From an uncultured Bacteroidales bacterium (GTDB lineage: Bacteria; Bacteroidota; Bacteroidia; Bacteroidales; F082), in NCBI GenBank assembly GCA_900318265.1, contig ONKA01000020.1, forward strand, positions 1-45,368: a stretch of DNA of 45,368 nucleotides, written 5' to 3'. This document shows positions 1 through 7,695 of this stretch, piece after piece. Both the position numbers and the translations under genes were made by a program. Numbering within the stretch: the first letter of the stretch is position 1; every line of letters starts with the position of its first letter. The notes under the pieces were generated by a model that was not told the origin of the DNA, searched no databases, and saw nothing but the letters and a program-made list of their open reading frames with translations.

Positions 1-75
1 GAACTGACCTTTGGTCTTCTTCAGGATTTTCTTTCTTCTGGCTCTTGAAGCCACTGCATTGACTGATCTTGTCAT
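1..75 (-). CDS. rplT: 50S ribosomal protein L20, N-terminal fragment (runs off the window)
   Basis: The reverse complement encodes 25 residues beginning MTRSVNAVASRARRKKILKK, the start of ribosomal protein L20, which binds 23S rRNA early in large-subunit assembly. The ATG is at 73-75 on the minus strand, and the rest lies beyond position 1. It follows rpmI by 76 bases as the last gene of the thrS-infC-rpmI-rplT cluster, an order conserved across many bacteria. The fragment is short but the arginine/lysine-rich start is diagnostic. Confidence 0.93.
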   Translation of the reverse strand, partial: MTRSVNAVASRARRKKILKKTKGQF

Positions 76-151
76 TTTGTTTGATTTTTTCGTCCAGCGC
101 CTCGCTCCTTTCGAGAACTTTTCTGCTGAGACAAATTACACATTGGGTTAA

Positions 152-346
152 TTACATGAGAAGCATTTGTTTCACGACTTTCTCGTCTGCTCTCTCAACG
201 ATTGCAGTGTGGTCGAGGTTACGTTTTCTCTTCTGGCTCTTCTTGGTCAGGATGTGGCCATGATAAGCATGCTTTCTCTTCAGCTTGCCGCTACCCGTTA
301 CTTGGAAACGCTTCTTGGCAGCGGACTTTGTCTTCATTTTCGGCAT
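152..346 (-). CDS. rpmI: 50S ribosomal protein L35
   Basis: This 64-residue, highly basic protein has the L35 signature: [14 protein letters not shown] at the start, then an N-terminal lysine/arginine-rich stretch containing [21 protein letters not shown]35 is a small protein of the large ribosomal subunit, and its length is normal for the family. It sits between infC (32-base gap) and rplT, so it is almost certainly co-transcribed with them. I see no separate promoter. Confidence 0.97.
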   Translation of the reverse strand: MPKMKTKSAAKKRFQVTGSGKLKRKHAYHGHILTKKSQKRKRNLDHTAIVERADEKVVKQMLLM

Positions 347-378
347 TTTACAAATAATTTAAAGTATTAAAAATGAGT

Positions 379-948
379 TTATTTCTTCGTTGATTTAGGA
401 GCTATCATCATCTGCATGCGCTTGCCCTCCAACTTGGGCATCATCTCCACCTTTCCGAACTCTTCCAACTCTTGCGCAAACTTCAGCAACATGATCTCAC
501 CCTGTTCCTTGTAGACGATGGAACGTCCTCTGAAAAAGACCTCCACCTTCACTTTTGAACCCTCTTGGAGGAAACGCTTGGCGTGGTTCAGCTTGAACTC
601 GAAGTCGTGGTCGTCGGTTTGGGGTCCGAGACGGATTTCCTTGATGACGACCTTGGTGGCTTTGGCTTTCTGTTCCTTCAGGCGCTTCTTCTGGTCGAAG
701 ACGAACTTCTTGTAGTCCATCGCCTTGCAGACCGGCGGGTTGGCATCGGGTTGGATCTCGACGAGGTCAACACCCAATTCTTCTACGATTCTCAGCGCTT
801 CGCGTAAGGGGTAGATATTCGGTTCGACACCCTCGCCCACCAAACGTACCATCGGAGCCTTCACTTGCTCGTTGATGCGATGGTTGAATCCGTCCTTGTC
901 CTTGTTGGGCTTCTGTCCAGGCCTACCTTTTTGTGGGATCTGTGCTAT
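379..948 (-). CDS. infC: translation initiation factor IF-3, probable AUA start
   Basis: IF-3 binds the 30S subunit and proofreads the start codon and initiator tRNA. The conserved N-domain motif RINEQ is followed by the linker and a C-domain containing [20 protein letters not shown] and ending [13 protein letters not shown]. The first ordinary start codon (GTG, 862-864) would cut inside RINEQ and delete essential family sequence. Reading upstream, the frame stays open to a TAG just 5' of GAG ACT AAA ACT ATA. An ATA at 946-948 lies 9 bases after GGAG, giving [20 protein letters not shown] before the conserved part and 189 residues in all. Rare start codons (AUU in E. coli) are known in infC and underlie its autoregulation. 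AUA here is an inference from the absence of any alternative. Confidence 0.93.
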   Translation of the reverse strand: MAQIPQKGRPGQKPNKDKDGFNHRINEQVKAPMVRLVGEGVEPNIYPLREALRIVEELGVDLVEIQPDANPPVCKAMDYKKFVFDQKKRLKEQKAKATKVVIKEIRLGPQTDDHDFEFKLNHAKRFLQEGSKVKVEVFFRGRSIVYKEQGEIMLLKFAQELEEFGKVEMMPKLEGKRMQMMIAPKSTKK

Positions 949-962
949 AGTTTTAGTCTCCT
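944..962 (-). promoter_or_regulatory. Shine-Dalgarno sequence and non-standard AUA start of infC
   Basis: The minus strand reads GGAG, nine bases, then ATA GCA. Clear Shine-Dalgarno sequences are uncommon in this window, so its presence here supports initiation at this site. An in-frame TAG directly overlaps the upstream side, so no start further upstream is possible. Confidence 0.7.
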
Positions 963-989
963 ATATTAAGTTTATATTCAGTTAATTAG

Positions 990-2930
990 TTATCTCTTGT
1001 TCTGTTCTTCCTCCACTTGCTTTCTGATCATCGCAGCGAAATCGTCGGTCGGCATCGTGCCCAGGTCGACTTGACCATGCTTACGCACAGACACCTGATT
1101 CTCAGCCGCTTCCTTCTCGCCCACGATGAGCATGTAAGGATATTTCTTCATTTCAGCATCACGAATCTTACGGCCGATCTTCTCGTTACGCTCGTCAATG
1201 AGGGCGCGAATATCGGACTTTTTCAGATACGATTGCAAATTTTTCGCAAAATCGAGGTATTTTTCGCTGACCGGGAGGATTATCACCTGGTCGGGAGCCA
1301 ACCACAGCGGGAACTCACCAGCGCAGTGCTCAAGCAACACGGCCACGAAACGCTCCATGGAACCGAAGGGTGCGCGGTGCACCATCACGGGACGGTGTTT
1401 CTCATTGTCGGCGCCGATGTAGCTCAGGTCGAAGCGCTCAGGCAGGTTGTAGTCCACCTGGATGGTACCCAGCTGCCACTTACGGCCGAGAGCGTCCTTC
1501 ACCATGAAGTCGAGCTTAGGACCGTAGAAAGCGGCTTCGCCGTATTCCACATGGGCGGGCAGACCCTTCTCGGCGCAGGCCTCCTGGATGGCGGCTTCGG
1601 CCTTGGCCCAGTTCTCGTCCGTACCCACATACTTCTCGTGATCGTTGGGGTCGCGGAGCGATATCTGTGCTTCAAAGTTCTTGAAGTCAAGAGCCTTGAA
1701 GATGATTTCGATGATTTCCATCACGCGGATGAACTCTTCCTTCACCTGGTCGGGACGGCAGAAGATGTGGGCGTCGTCTTGGGTGAACGAACGCACACGG
1801 GTCAAGCCGTGGAGCTCGCCGCTCTGCTCATAGCGGTACACCGTGCCGAACTCAGCGCAGCGGAACGGCAGGTCCTTATAGGAACGCGGTTTCCACTTGA
1901 AGATCATGCAGTGGTGAGGGCAGTTCATCGGCTTCAGCAGGTACTCCTCGCCTTCTTCGGGTGTGGTGATCGGGCGGAAGCTGTCTTCGCCGTAGTGATC
2001 CCAGTGACCGGAAGTGACATAGAGTTGCTTGCCACCGATATGGGGCGTGATAACTTGTTCATAACCATACTCCTTTTGGATCTTGGTCAGATACTCCTGC
2101 AGGCGCAGACGAAGCTCGGTGCCTTTGGGCAACCAGATCGGCAGACCCTTACCCACAGTGTCGCTGAACATGAAGAGCTCAAGCTCACGACCCAACTTGC
2201 GGTGGTCGCGCTTCTTGGCTTCTTCGAGCAGCACGAGGTACTCTTCGAGTTCCTTCTGCTTCGGGAAGGTGATGCCATAGACGCGGGTCAGCTGCTTGCG
2301 CTTCTCGTCGCCACGCCAGTAGGCACCGGCCAATGAAGTCAGCTTCACAGCTTTGATGAAGCCCGTGTTAGGGATATGGGGACCGCGGCAGAGGTCGGTG
2401 AAATTACCACATTTATAATAGGTAATGGTGCCGTCTTCCAGCTCGCTGATCAGTTCTTCCTTATACTCATCGCCTTTCTCGGTGAAGTATTTCATGGCTT
2501 CGGCCTTGCTCACATCGACGCGCTCGAAGGTCTGCTTCTCACGGGCCAGTTCAAGCATCTTCTTCTCGATAGCGACGAGGTCGGCCTCGGTCAGGGTGAG
2601 GTCACCCGTGTCGATGTCGTAGTAGAAACCAGCATCCACTGCGGGGCCGATGCCGAACTTCACACCCTTATAGAGGGCCTCGATGGCTTCGGCCATGAGG
2701 TGGGCCGACGAGTGCCAGAAGGTAGCCTTACCTTCGGGGTCGTCCCAAGTGAAGAGTTGGATGGTGGCGTCCTCGTTGACGGGGCGCATGGCATCCCACA
2801 TCTTACCGTTCACCTTGGCGGACAGCACGTTACGTGCCAAACCCTCGCTCAGGCTCTTGGCGATATCCAACGGCGTGACACCGGCTTCAAATTGTCTGAC
2901 ACTATTGTCAGGGAAGGTTATGTTAATCAT
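990..2930 (-). CDS. thrS: threonyl-tRNA synthetase
   Basis: This 646-residue class II synthetase charges tRNA-Thr. It has an N-terminal TGS domain ([24 protein letters not shown]), then the second additional (editing) domain with [10 protein letters not shown] and the [16 protein letters not shown] region. The catalytic core contains the zinc-binding [10 protein letters not shown], motif 2 [16 protein letters not shown] and motif 3 [11 protein letters not shown]; the anticodon-binding domain follows. The start was chosen at 2928-2930 because the family begins with M-I-x-I-x-F-P-D. An in-frame extension to 3017 would add 29 unrelated residues and read through the promoter. A -7 element TACTTTTG lies 28 bases upstream. 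thrS heads the infC-rpmI-rplT cluster. Confidence 0.98.
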   Translation of the reverse strand: MINITFPDNSVRQFEAGVTPLDIAKSLSEGLARNVLSAKVNGKMWDAMRPVNEDATIQLFTWDDPEGKATFWHSSAHLMAEAIEALYKGVKFGIGPAVDAGFYYDIDTGDLTLTEADLVAIEKKMLELAREKQTFERVDVSKAEAMKYFTEKGDEYKEELISELEDGTITYYKCGNFTDLCRGPHIPNTGFIKAVKLTSLAGAYWRGDEKRKQLTRVYGITFPKQKELEEYLVLLEEAKKRDHRKLGRELELFMFSDTVGKGLPIWLPKGTELRLRLQEYLTKIQKEYGYEQVITPHIGGKQLYVTSGHWDHYGEDSFRPITTPEEGEEYLLKPMNCPHHCMIFKWKPRSYKDLPFRCAEFGTVYRYEQSGELHGLTRVRSFTQDDAHIFCRPDQVKEEFIRVMEIIEIIFKALDFKNFEAQISLRDPNDHEKYVGTDENWAKAEAAIQEACAEKGLPAHVEYGEAAFYGPKLDFMVKDALGRKWQLGTIQVDYNLPERFDLSYIGADNEKHRPVMVHRAPFGSMERFVAVLLEHCAGEFPLWLAPDQVIILPVSEKYLDFAKNLQSYLKKSDIRALIDERNEKIGRKIRDAEMKKYPYMLIVGEKEAAENQVSVRKHGQVDLGTMPTDDFAAMIRKQVEEEQNKR

Positions 2931-2957
2931 AGATATAGGTCTTTTTGAAAGCGGCTG

Positions 2958-2965
2958 CAAAAGTA
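2958..2965 (-). promoter_or_regulatory. Bacteroidota-type -7 promoter element for thrS
   Basis: The minus strand reads TACTTTTGCA, matching TAnnTTTG, about 28 bases before the thrS ATG. No convincing -33 TTTG was seen. Confidence 0.6.
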
Positions 2966-3034
2966 CAAAATATTTCCTTACGCACAGATTTTCAGTCTTT
3001 GAGAAGATTTTTTTCACCTTAATTATAAAAACAC

Positions 3035-3042
3035 TAAATTTG
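3035..3042 (+). promoter_or_regulatory. Bacteroidota-type -7 promoter element for the SGNH hydrolase gene
   Basis: TAAATTTGCGG matches TAnnTTTG and ends 18 bases before the ATG at 3060, which implies a short leader. Confidence 0.6.
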
Positions 3043-3059
3043 CGGCAAATTATCCATCC

Positions 3060-3737
3060 ATGAAACGATTCATCATCCTTATTTTCCTTGCAACCATGTC
3101 ATTCTTTGGTTATTCCCAAGACTGGTTCGGCTTCAACCGTTATCAAGCCGACAATGAACGTATTATCACGAGTGGCGACTGGCCTGAGGTGGTCTTTATG
3201 GGCAACTCCATTACCGACAACTGGGCTTATTTCCATCCCGATTTCTTTAGTAGCAACAACTTCTGCGGCAGGGGCATCGGCGGACAGACCTCGTCACAGA
3301 TGCTGGTGCGGTTCACCGACGACGTCATTGCCCTCCATCCCAAGGCCGTGGTCATCATGGCGGGTACGAACGATGTGGCACACAACGAATATTGGGTGTC
3401 GCCCGAACGGGTGGTCGACAACATCATCGCCATGTGCAACATCGCCCAATCCAACGGCATCGTGCCCATCATCAGCTCCATCCCACCCTGTTCCGAGTTT
3501 CCATGGAGAAAAGAGATCAACAATCCTGGCCAAACCATCGTCGACATCAACAAAAGCCTAAAGGCATTCGCCGATGCGAATGGAATCGTTTACGTCGACT
3601 ACCATTCAGCCCTTACCGATGAGAAGCTCGGTCTCCCCAAGACACTCAGCAATGACGGCTGTCATCCTCTCCCTGACACTTATTTCACCATGGAAGAGAT
3701 GGTTTTGGAGGCCATCAGGAATGCATTGAAAAAATAG
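3060..3737 (+). CDS. secreted SGNH/GDSL-family hydrolase
   Basis: This 225-residue protein has a signal peptide ([20 protein letters not shown]). The four SGNH blocks are all visible: the nucleophile serine in FMGNSITDN (about Ser50), the oxyanion glycine in GRGIGGQTS, the asparagine in AGTNDVAH (about Asn104), and the Asp/His pair in NDGCHP (about Asp199, His202). The family contains esterases, acetylhydrolases of polysaccharides and acyl-protein or phospholipid hydrolases; close Bacteroidota relatives are often carbohydrate esterases, but the substrate cannot be read from sequence. It is monocistronic with its own promoter. The next gene has another promoter 35 bases after its stop. Confidence 0.92.
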   Translation: MKRFIILIFLATMSFFGYSQDWFGFNRYQADNERIITSGDWPEVVFMGNSITDNWAYFHPDFFSSNNFCGRGIGGQTSSQMLVRFTDDVIALHPKAVVIMAGTNDVAHNEYWVSPERVVDNIIAMCNIAQSNGIVPIISSIPPCSEFPWRKEINNPGQTIVDINKSLKAFADANGIVYVDYHSALTDEKLGLPKTLSNDGCHPLPDTYFTMEEMVLEAIRNALKK

Positions 3738-3772
3738 CATCACATTATCTCTGCTCATCAAAACATCTTTAC

Positions 3773-3780
3773 TAACTTTG
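3773..3780 (+). promoter_or_regulatory. Bacteroidota-type -7 promoter element for the C10 protease gene
   Basis: TAACTTTGCGG matches TAnnTTTG, 19 bases before the ATG at 3800. It probably drives the protease, the papain-like gene and msrA together. Confidence 0.6.
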
Positions 3781-3799
3781 CGGCCAAATCTTTCAATCA

Positions 3800-6487
3800 A
3801 TGAAAAAGCTATCACTCATTCTATCACTGCTTTTTGCAACTATTTTCGGCACTTTCGCACAAACCTCGATACAGGTCGATGAAACAAGGGCACATAAAAC
3901 AGCACAAGCCTTCGTCAACACCAAGACTGCCTTTAAAGGACAAGCTTTAAGCTTGGTGTCATCCGACGGCATGTATGTCTACAACATCGGCACACAAGGC
4001 TTCGTCATCATCTCAAGCAACACCGTCTTACCCCCTGTTTTGGGTTGGTCGGACCAAGGGACATTCCCTGATATGGATGACGCTCCCGAGAACTTCCGCT
4101 CCTGGATAGCGCATTACGGAGCGATGGTTAGTTTCGCAACACAAAACGGCATTCAGCCTGAGGCCAAGGTGCTACGTCAATGGGAAGAAGCCGCACAAGG
4201 CGTCTTTGGGACACGTGATGTCACAACGGTGGATCCTTTGGTCAGCACACACTGGAACCAAGACTGCTACTACAACGAATACTGCCCTGATGCTCCCGGT
4301 TATGGCTGGGGCGGCTGGGGTGGCGGTCCCTGCGGACACGCCTATGCCGGCTGCGTGGCCACCGCCATGGCCCAGGTGATGAAATACTGGGATTATCCCG
4401 AAACAGGCTTTGGCTCACACAGTTACGTCCATAGCGAATATGGTGAACAGAGCGCCAATTTTGCCGCCACCACCTATCGTTGGAACGAGATGCCCAACGA
4501 GGTTTGGAGCCACAACGACGCCGTTGCCACCCTGCTCTACCACTGCGGCGTGAGCGTCAACATGAACTACGGTCCTAGCGGCAGCGGCGCACAGAGTGCC
4601 GACGTGGAAGACGCGCTCCGCTCCTATTTCGGCTATTGCGGAGCCAAGTATCGCCAAAAATCCGGATATCAGGAAGAGGCCTGGATTGCCATGCTCAAGG
4701 CAGAGCTCGACCTCTCGCACCCTTTGTATTACTCAGGCGCTAACGGCGACAGCGGCCATGCCTTCGTTTGCGACGGCTACGACAACAACGACCTCATGCA
4801 TTTCAACTTCGGCTGGAGTGGCAGCGGCGACGCCTTCTATTCCACTTACGACGTCAATGGCTTCAATCAAGGACAGGCGGTGGTGGGCAACATCTACCCT
4901 GTCAGCATCCAAGCTGACGCCAACGGCATCATCTACGTCAGCGAAGACGGTACAGGCGACGGCTCTTCGTGGAGCAATGCCACCAACAAGCTGCAGTTCG
5001 CCTCTGCCCTCTCGAGCGGCGGCAACACCAGAGTTTGGGTGAAGAAAGGGACCTATTACGGCGACACCTCCGATGCAGAAGGCGCCTTCTATATTTCGGC
5101 AAACAACCGCATCTATGGTGGCTTCGAAGGCAACGAAGCCCCCGATTATGACCTCTCGCTCCGCGATTTCGAAAAGTGTCCCACCATCCTCGATGGTCAG
5201 GGTGCCCGACGCGTGCTTTTGCAGGATCAAGCCTATACCTCGACCAACATGCCTATTTGGGACGGCTTCATCATCCAAAACGGCAGCATCGGCAGCGGTG
5301 CAGGCATTTACTTGAACAACTACGTCACGCTGAACAACTGCGCCATCATCAACAACACCGCTTCCATGTATGGTGGCGGCATCTACATCAACTCGACAGG
5401 CGGTACGGCACATGTGACTCTCAACAACTGCGTCATCATGGACAACAACGCCTCGATGGGCGGCGGCGTGTGCGACCGCGTCGGCGCCGACTACAACAAC
5501 TGCCGCATCAGCAACAACATTGCCTCCACCAAAGGCGGCGGCATATACCTTTATAATAGTGCCGAGCCAACGCTCAAAAACTGCATCATCAGCAACAACA
5601 CCGCCACCAGCGCTGGCGGCATGTATGCCCGCGGCCAGTTCACCGCCTACAACTGCGATTTCGTGATGAACCTCGCAACGGAGAGCATCGGTGGCATCTA
5701 TCACGAAAACAACCACAACAAATACTACAACTGCATCGTTTGGGGCAACGTCGCCAACGGCCTGCCCAACCAGTTTGCCGGCCTCAGCGATTTCGACCAT
5801 TGCGCCGTCTGTGGCATCGTCAATGGATCGGACAACTACAACATCCCCAACGAAAACAATGGTGATGAGCCTGGCATCTACGTCCGTTTCAACCATCCCG
5901 CATCCGGTGCAGGTGCGTCGCACCATCGCGACGACTGGAGCCTCAAACCGCGTAGCATCTGCCTCAACGCAGGCAAGCCAAACACCACGGGTTTGGGCAA
6001 CACCGACATCGCAGGCAACCCACGCCTACAGAAAGGCCGTGTTGACATAGGTGCCTACGAGAGCTGCGCTTCGCTCACGCTGGTTGAAGATGCACTTTAT
6101 GAGAGCGACATCCCCTACTGGTTCTTCAGCCGTCCCTTGACCGAGCCCGGCTACTACACAATGGCACTTCAGGGACACGATTGCGACAGCGTCATCGGGC
6201 TTACCTTAATGGTGTTGGAAGGTGTGGAAGAAGACGGCCCTTCGACTCCTTCGACAGGCTCAGGAGCCTCTGGGGCCTTTGCGGTATGGCCTAACCCGAC
6301 GACGGGACAAATCCACATCGATGCTGAAACGCCTTGCGATGTCGAAGTCCGCAATATGTTGGGGCAAATTGTTTTGCAAACCGAAAAAGTAGAAACCATC
6401 GAGATTTCTAATCTCGAAAACGGGATTTATTTCTTGATAGTTAAACAAAATAGCAAAAGATTAGTCACCAAAATTGTAAAACAATAA
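3800..6487 (+). CDS. T9SS-secreted C10 (streptopain-type) cysteine protease with beta-helix domain
   Basis: This 895-residue protein has a signal peptide (1-20, ending TFAQ) and an inhibitory-type pro-region (about 25-140). A C10 peptidase domain (about 145-368) follows, with the catalytic cysteine in AGCVATAMAQVMKYW (Cys185) and histidine in GDSGHAFVCDGY (His320), then the family motif FNFGWSG. Residues 378-750 form a right-handed beta-helix of NNC-I-NNTAS-GGGIY repeats, resembling polymorphic outer-membrane-protein repeats. A T9SS sorting domain (about 830-895: VWPNPTTGQ, MLGQ, ENGIYFLIV) ends the protein. C10 enzymes include streptopain SpeB and Prevotella interpain. The beta-helix in place of the usual tail is unusual and may bind glycans or the surface. 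A dispersed repeat encodes the linker before the sorting domain. The stop overlaps the next start (TAATG). Confidence 0.93.
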   Translation: MKKLSLILSLLFATIFGTFAQTSIQVDETRAHKTAQAFVNTKTAFKGQALSLVSSDGMYVYNIGTQGFVIISSNTVLPPVLGWSDQGTFPDMDDAPENFRSWIAHYGAMVSFATQNGIQPEAKVLRQWEEAAQGVFGTRDVTTVDPLVSTHWNQDCYYNEYCPDAPGYGWGGWGGGPCGHAYAGCVATAMAQVMKYWDYPETGFGSHSYVHSEYGEQSANFAATTYRWNEMPNEVWSHNDAVATLLYHCGVSVNMNYGPSGSGAQSADVEDALRSYFGYCGAKYRQKSGYQEEAWIAMLKAELDLSHPLYYSGANGDSGHAFVCDGYDNNDLMHFNFGWSGSGDAFYSTYDVNGFNQGQAVVGNIYPVSIQADANGIIYVSEDGTGDGSSWSNATNKLQFASALSSGGNTRVWVKKGTYYGDTSDAEGAFYISANNRIYGGFEGNEAPDYDLSLRDFEKCPTILDGQGARRVLLQDQAYTSTNMPIWDGFIIQNGSIGSGAGIYLNNYVTLNNCAIINNTASMYGGGIYINSTGGTAHVTLNNCVIMDNNASMGGGVCDRVGADYNNCRISNNIASTKGGGIYLYNSAEPTLKNCIISNNTATSAGGMYARGQFTAYNCDFVMNLATESIGGIYHENNHNKYYNCIVWGNVANGLPNQFAGLSDFDHCAVCGIVNGSDNYNIPNENNGDEPGIYVRFNHPASGAGASHHRDDWSLKPRSICLNAGKPNTTGLGNTDIAGNPRLQKGRVDIGAYESCASLTLVEDALYESDIPYWFFSRPLTEPGYYTMALQGHDCDSVIGLTLMVLEGVEEDGPSTPSTGSGASGAFAVWPNPTTGQIHIDAETPCDVEVRNMLGQIVLQTEKVETIEISNLENGIYFLIVKQNSKRLVTKIVKQ
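6237..6276 (+). repeat. dispersed repeat with CCTTCGACAGGCTCAGG core, inside the protease gene
   Basis: The stretch contains CGGCCCTTCGA, then CTCCTTCGA and CAGGCTCAGG. The same core and flanks occur at 43900-43929. Here the unit CTTCGA is doubled. It reads in frame as a Gly/Ser/Thr/Pro linker (GPSTPSTGSGASGA) between the beta-helix region and the sorting domain. Confidence 0.75.
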
Positions 6488-7179
6488 TGGAACAAACCCA
6501 ACAAATAAAGATAATCGACAGAGTCAATCTTACAAAAGACGGCTTATTTGTAAAAGGAACTAAACAAGAGATCCATCTACAACAAGGTTCGTTGGATGGT
6601 GCTTGCGCTGTATATAGCATGATGATGTGCTTGATAATGAATAAGGTAATTCTAAGAAGAGATGTTGCCGATTTATACTTTTCACATGATGGCAGATCTT
6701 CAAATGGAAGGTTGGTAAGGTTGTTTCTGGAGCAACAGGGATTGATTAGAAATGGTTATGACTTTATTAGCCTTAAAGCCGACCTTTACAATACATCTCG
6801 AAAAAGAGTAAATGTAAGTTGTTGCGTTTCAAAATTCTATGCTGAAACAAATGGCATAATCCCTAAGGAAGAGTTTGAGATAAAGACCACATTAAATGAA
6901 GACATTATTAAATCCTTGGATAGCAACAAGCCCGTTGAGATCGGGTTTACCCGAAAAAAAGACAAAAGCGGCCACGCAATAGTTGTCATAGGCTATGCAG
7001 AAAACCAAAAGAACGTTTCTTTCTTCTGTCTTGACCCAAGGTTTGACTTACCGAAAGGACATTTCTGGAATAATATTCTTCAAGTCAATATGGATTCTAC
7101 CGCAATATACAATTGTGTGAACTATCAAGAAGAATCCGTTGTTACCATTGACCAATTACTCTTATTTGAACCAAAGTGA
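6487..7179 (+). CDS. papain/C39-like cysteine-peptidase-fold protein, coupled to the C10 protease
   Basis: This 230-residue cytoplasmic protein (no signal peptide) is not matched to a named family with certainty. The visible layout fits a papain-like or C39-like fold: QQGSLDGACAVYSMMM near the start with a candidate nucleophile Cys40, KSGHAIVVIGY with a candidate His163, and FCLDPRF with a candidate Asp183. Its ATG shares one base with the stop of the secreted C10 protease (TAATG), and msrA starts one base after its own stop, so the three are probably one operon. Base composition is much more AT-rich than either neighbour, suggesting separate origin. It could be a protease, an inactive papain-fold regulator, or a protein that guards the cell against misplaced C10 protease; none of these is shown. 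Confidence 0.75.
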   Translation: MEQTQQIKIIDRVNLTKDGLFVKGTKQEIHLQQGSLDGACAVYSMMMCLIMNKVILRRDVADLYFSHDGRSSNGRLVRLFLEQQGLIRNGYDFISLKADLYNTSRKRVNVSCCVSKFYAETNGIIPKEEFEIKTTLNEDIIKSLDSNKPVEIGFTRKKDKSGHAIVVIGYAENQKNVSFFCLDPRFDLPKGHFWNNILQVNMDSTAIYNCVNYQEESVVTIDQLLLFEPK

Positions 7180-7180
7180 T

Positions 7181-7660
7181 ATGAAAACAGCATATTTCTC
7201 AGCAGGTTGCTTTTGGGGCGTGGAGTATTACTTCAAGCGTCTCAAAGGCGTGACGAAGACCGTCGTCGGATTCATGGGCGGCGACATGGAAAACCCAAGT
7301 TACAAACAAGTTAAGACGGGTACCACGGGGCATTTAGAGACCATCGAAGTGGAATACGATCCCGAGCAGGTTTCCTACGAAGCCTTAGTGCGCTATTTCT
7401 TTGAAATCCACAACTTCGAGCAAGTCAACGGCCAAGGCATCGACATTGGCACGCAATACCTTTCCGCCATTTGGTTCAACGACACCGAAGAGCGCGACAC
7501 GGCCATCAAGGTCTTTGGCGAACTAATGCAGATGGGCTATCATCCTGCCACGCAGATTCGGCAGGCCATGGCCTTCTACCGTGCTGAAGACTACCACCAG
7601 GACTATCTAGACGAGCGTGGGGAAACGCCGGAATGCCATGTTTGGCGGAAAATATTTTGA
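7181..7660 (+). CDS. msrA: peptide-methionine (S)-S-oxide reductase
   Basis: MsrA reduces methionine S-sulfoxide in proteins. The 159-residue protein has the catalytic motif SAGCFWGVE (Cys10), the FMGGDMENPSYKQVKTGTTGH segment (family GYxGG...YxxVxxGxTGH), and EDYHQDYL near the end. A C-terminal cysteine in PECHVWRKIF is a candidate resolving residue. The start was chosen at 7181, one base after the preceding stop; the longer in-frame start at 7139 would add 14 residues overlapping that gene. It stands alone rather than fused to MsrB. Its stop codon forms part of the stem of the downstream terminator. Confidence 0.97.
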   Translation: MKTAYFSAGCFWGVEYYFKRLKGVTKTVVGFMGGDMENPSYKQVKTGTTGHLETIEVEYDPEQVSYEALVRYFFEIHNFEQVNGQGIDIGTQYLSAIWFNDTEERDTAIKVFGELMQMGYHPATQIRQAMAFYRAEDYHQDYLDERGETPECHVWRKIF

Positions 7661-7692
7661 AAAAGGGACGCAATCGCGTCCCTTTTTCAAAA
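7655..7692. terminator. bidirectional intrinsic terminator between msrA and the convergent adhesin gene
   Basis: A perfect 17-bp stem (7655-7671 pairing with 7676-7692) encloses the 4-base loop AATC. The arms read TTTTGAAAAAGGGACGC and its complement, giving A/T tracts on both sides of a GGGACGC core. It serves both strands, and it includes the msrA TGA. Confidence 0.88.
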
Positions 7693-7695
7693 TCA

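Noticed and set aside
862-864. GTG as the start of infC
   Set aside because: It lies directly after RINEQ, a conserved part of the IF-3 N-domain, so most of the N-terminal arm would be lost. The upstream ATA with GGAG fits better.
1017-2336. A 439-codon open frame opposite thrS, and similar long frames opposite the C10 protease (4733-5926), the 1565-residue gene (16928-18142) and parC (30236-31282)
   Set aside because: All lie wholly antisense to well-supported genes and encode low-complexity Val/His/Ala- or Leu-rich sequence without recognisable domains.
2931-3017. An N-terminal extension of thrS by 29 residues
   Set aside because: The extra residues have no similarity to the family and read through the -7 promoter element. 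The family start MINITFPD is at 2930.
5280-5720. Regularly repeated DNA (AACAACTGC and similar) resembling a repeat array
   Set aside because: The periodicity follows the beta-helix protein repeats and stays in frame. Units are degenerate and there are no unique spacers as in CRISPR.
3800-7660. A bacteriocin maturation and export locus, suggested by the C39-like protein
   Set aside because: There is no ABC transporter, no double-glycine leader peptide and no immunity gene. The 230-residue protein lacks membrane segments.
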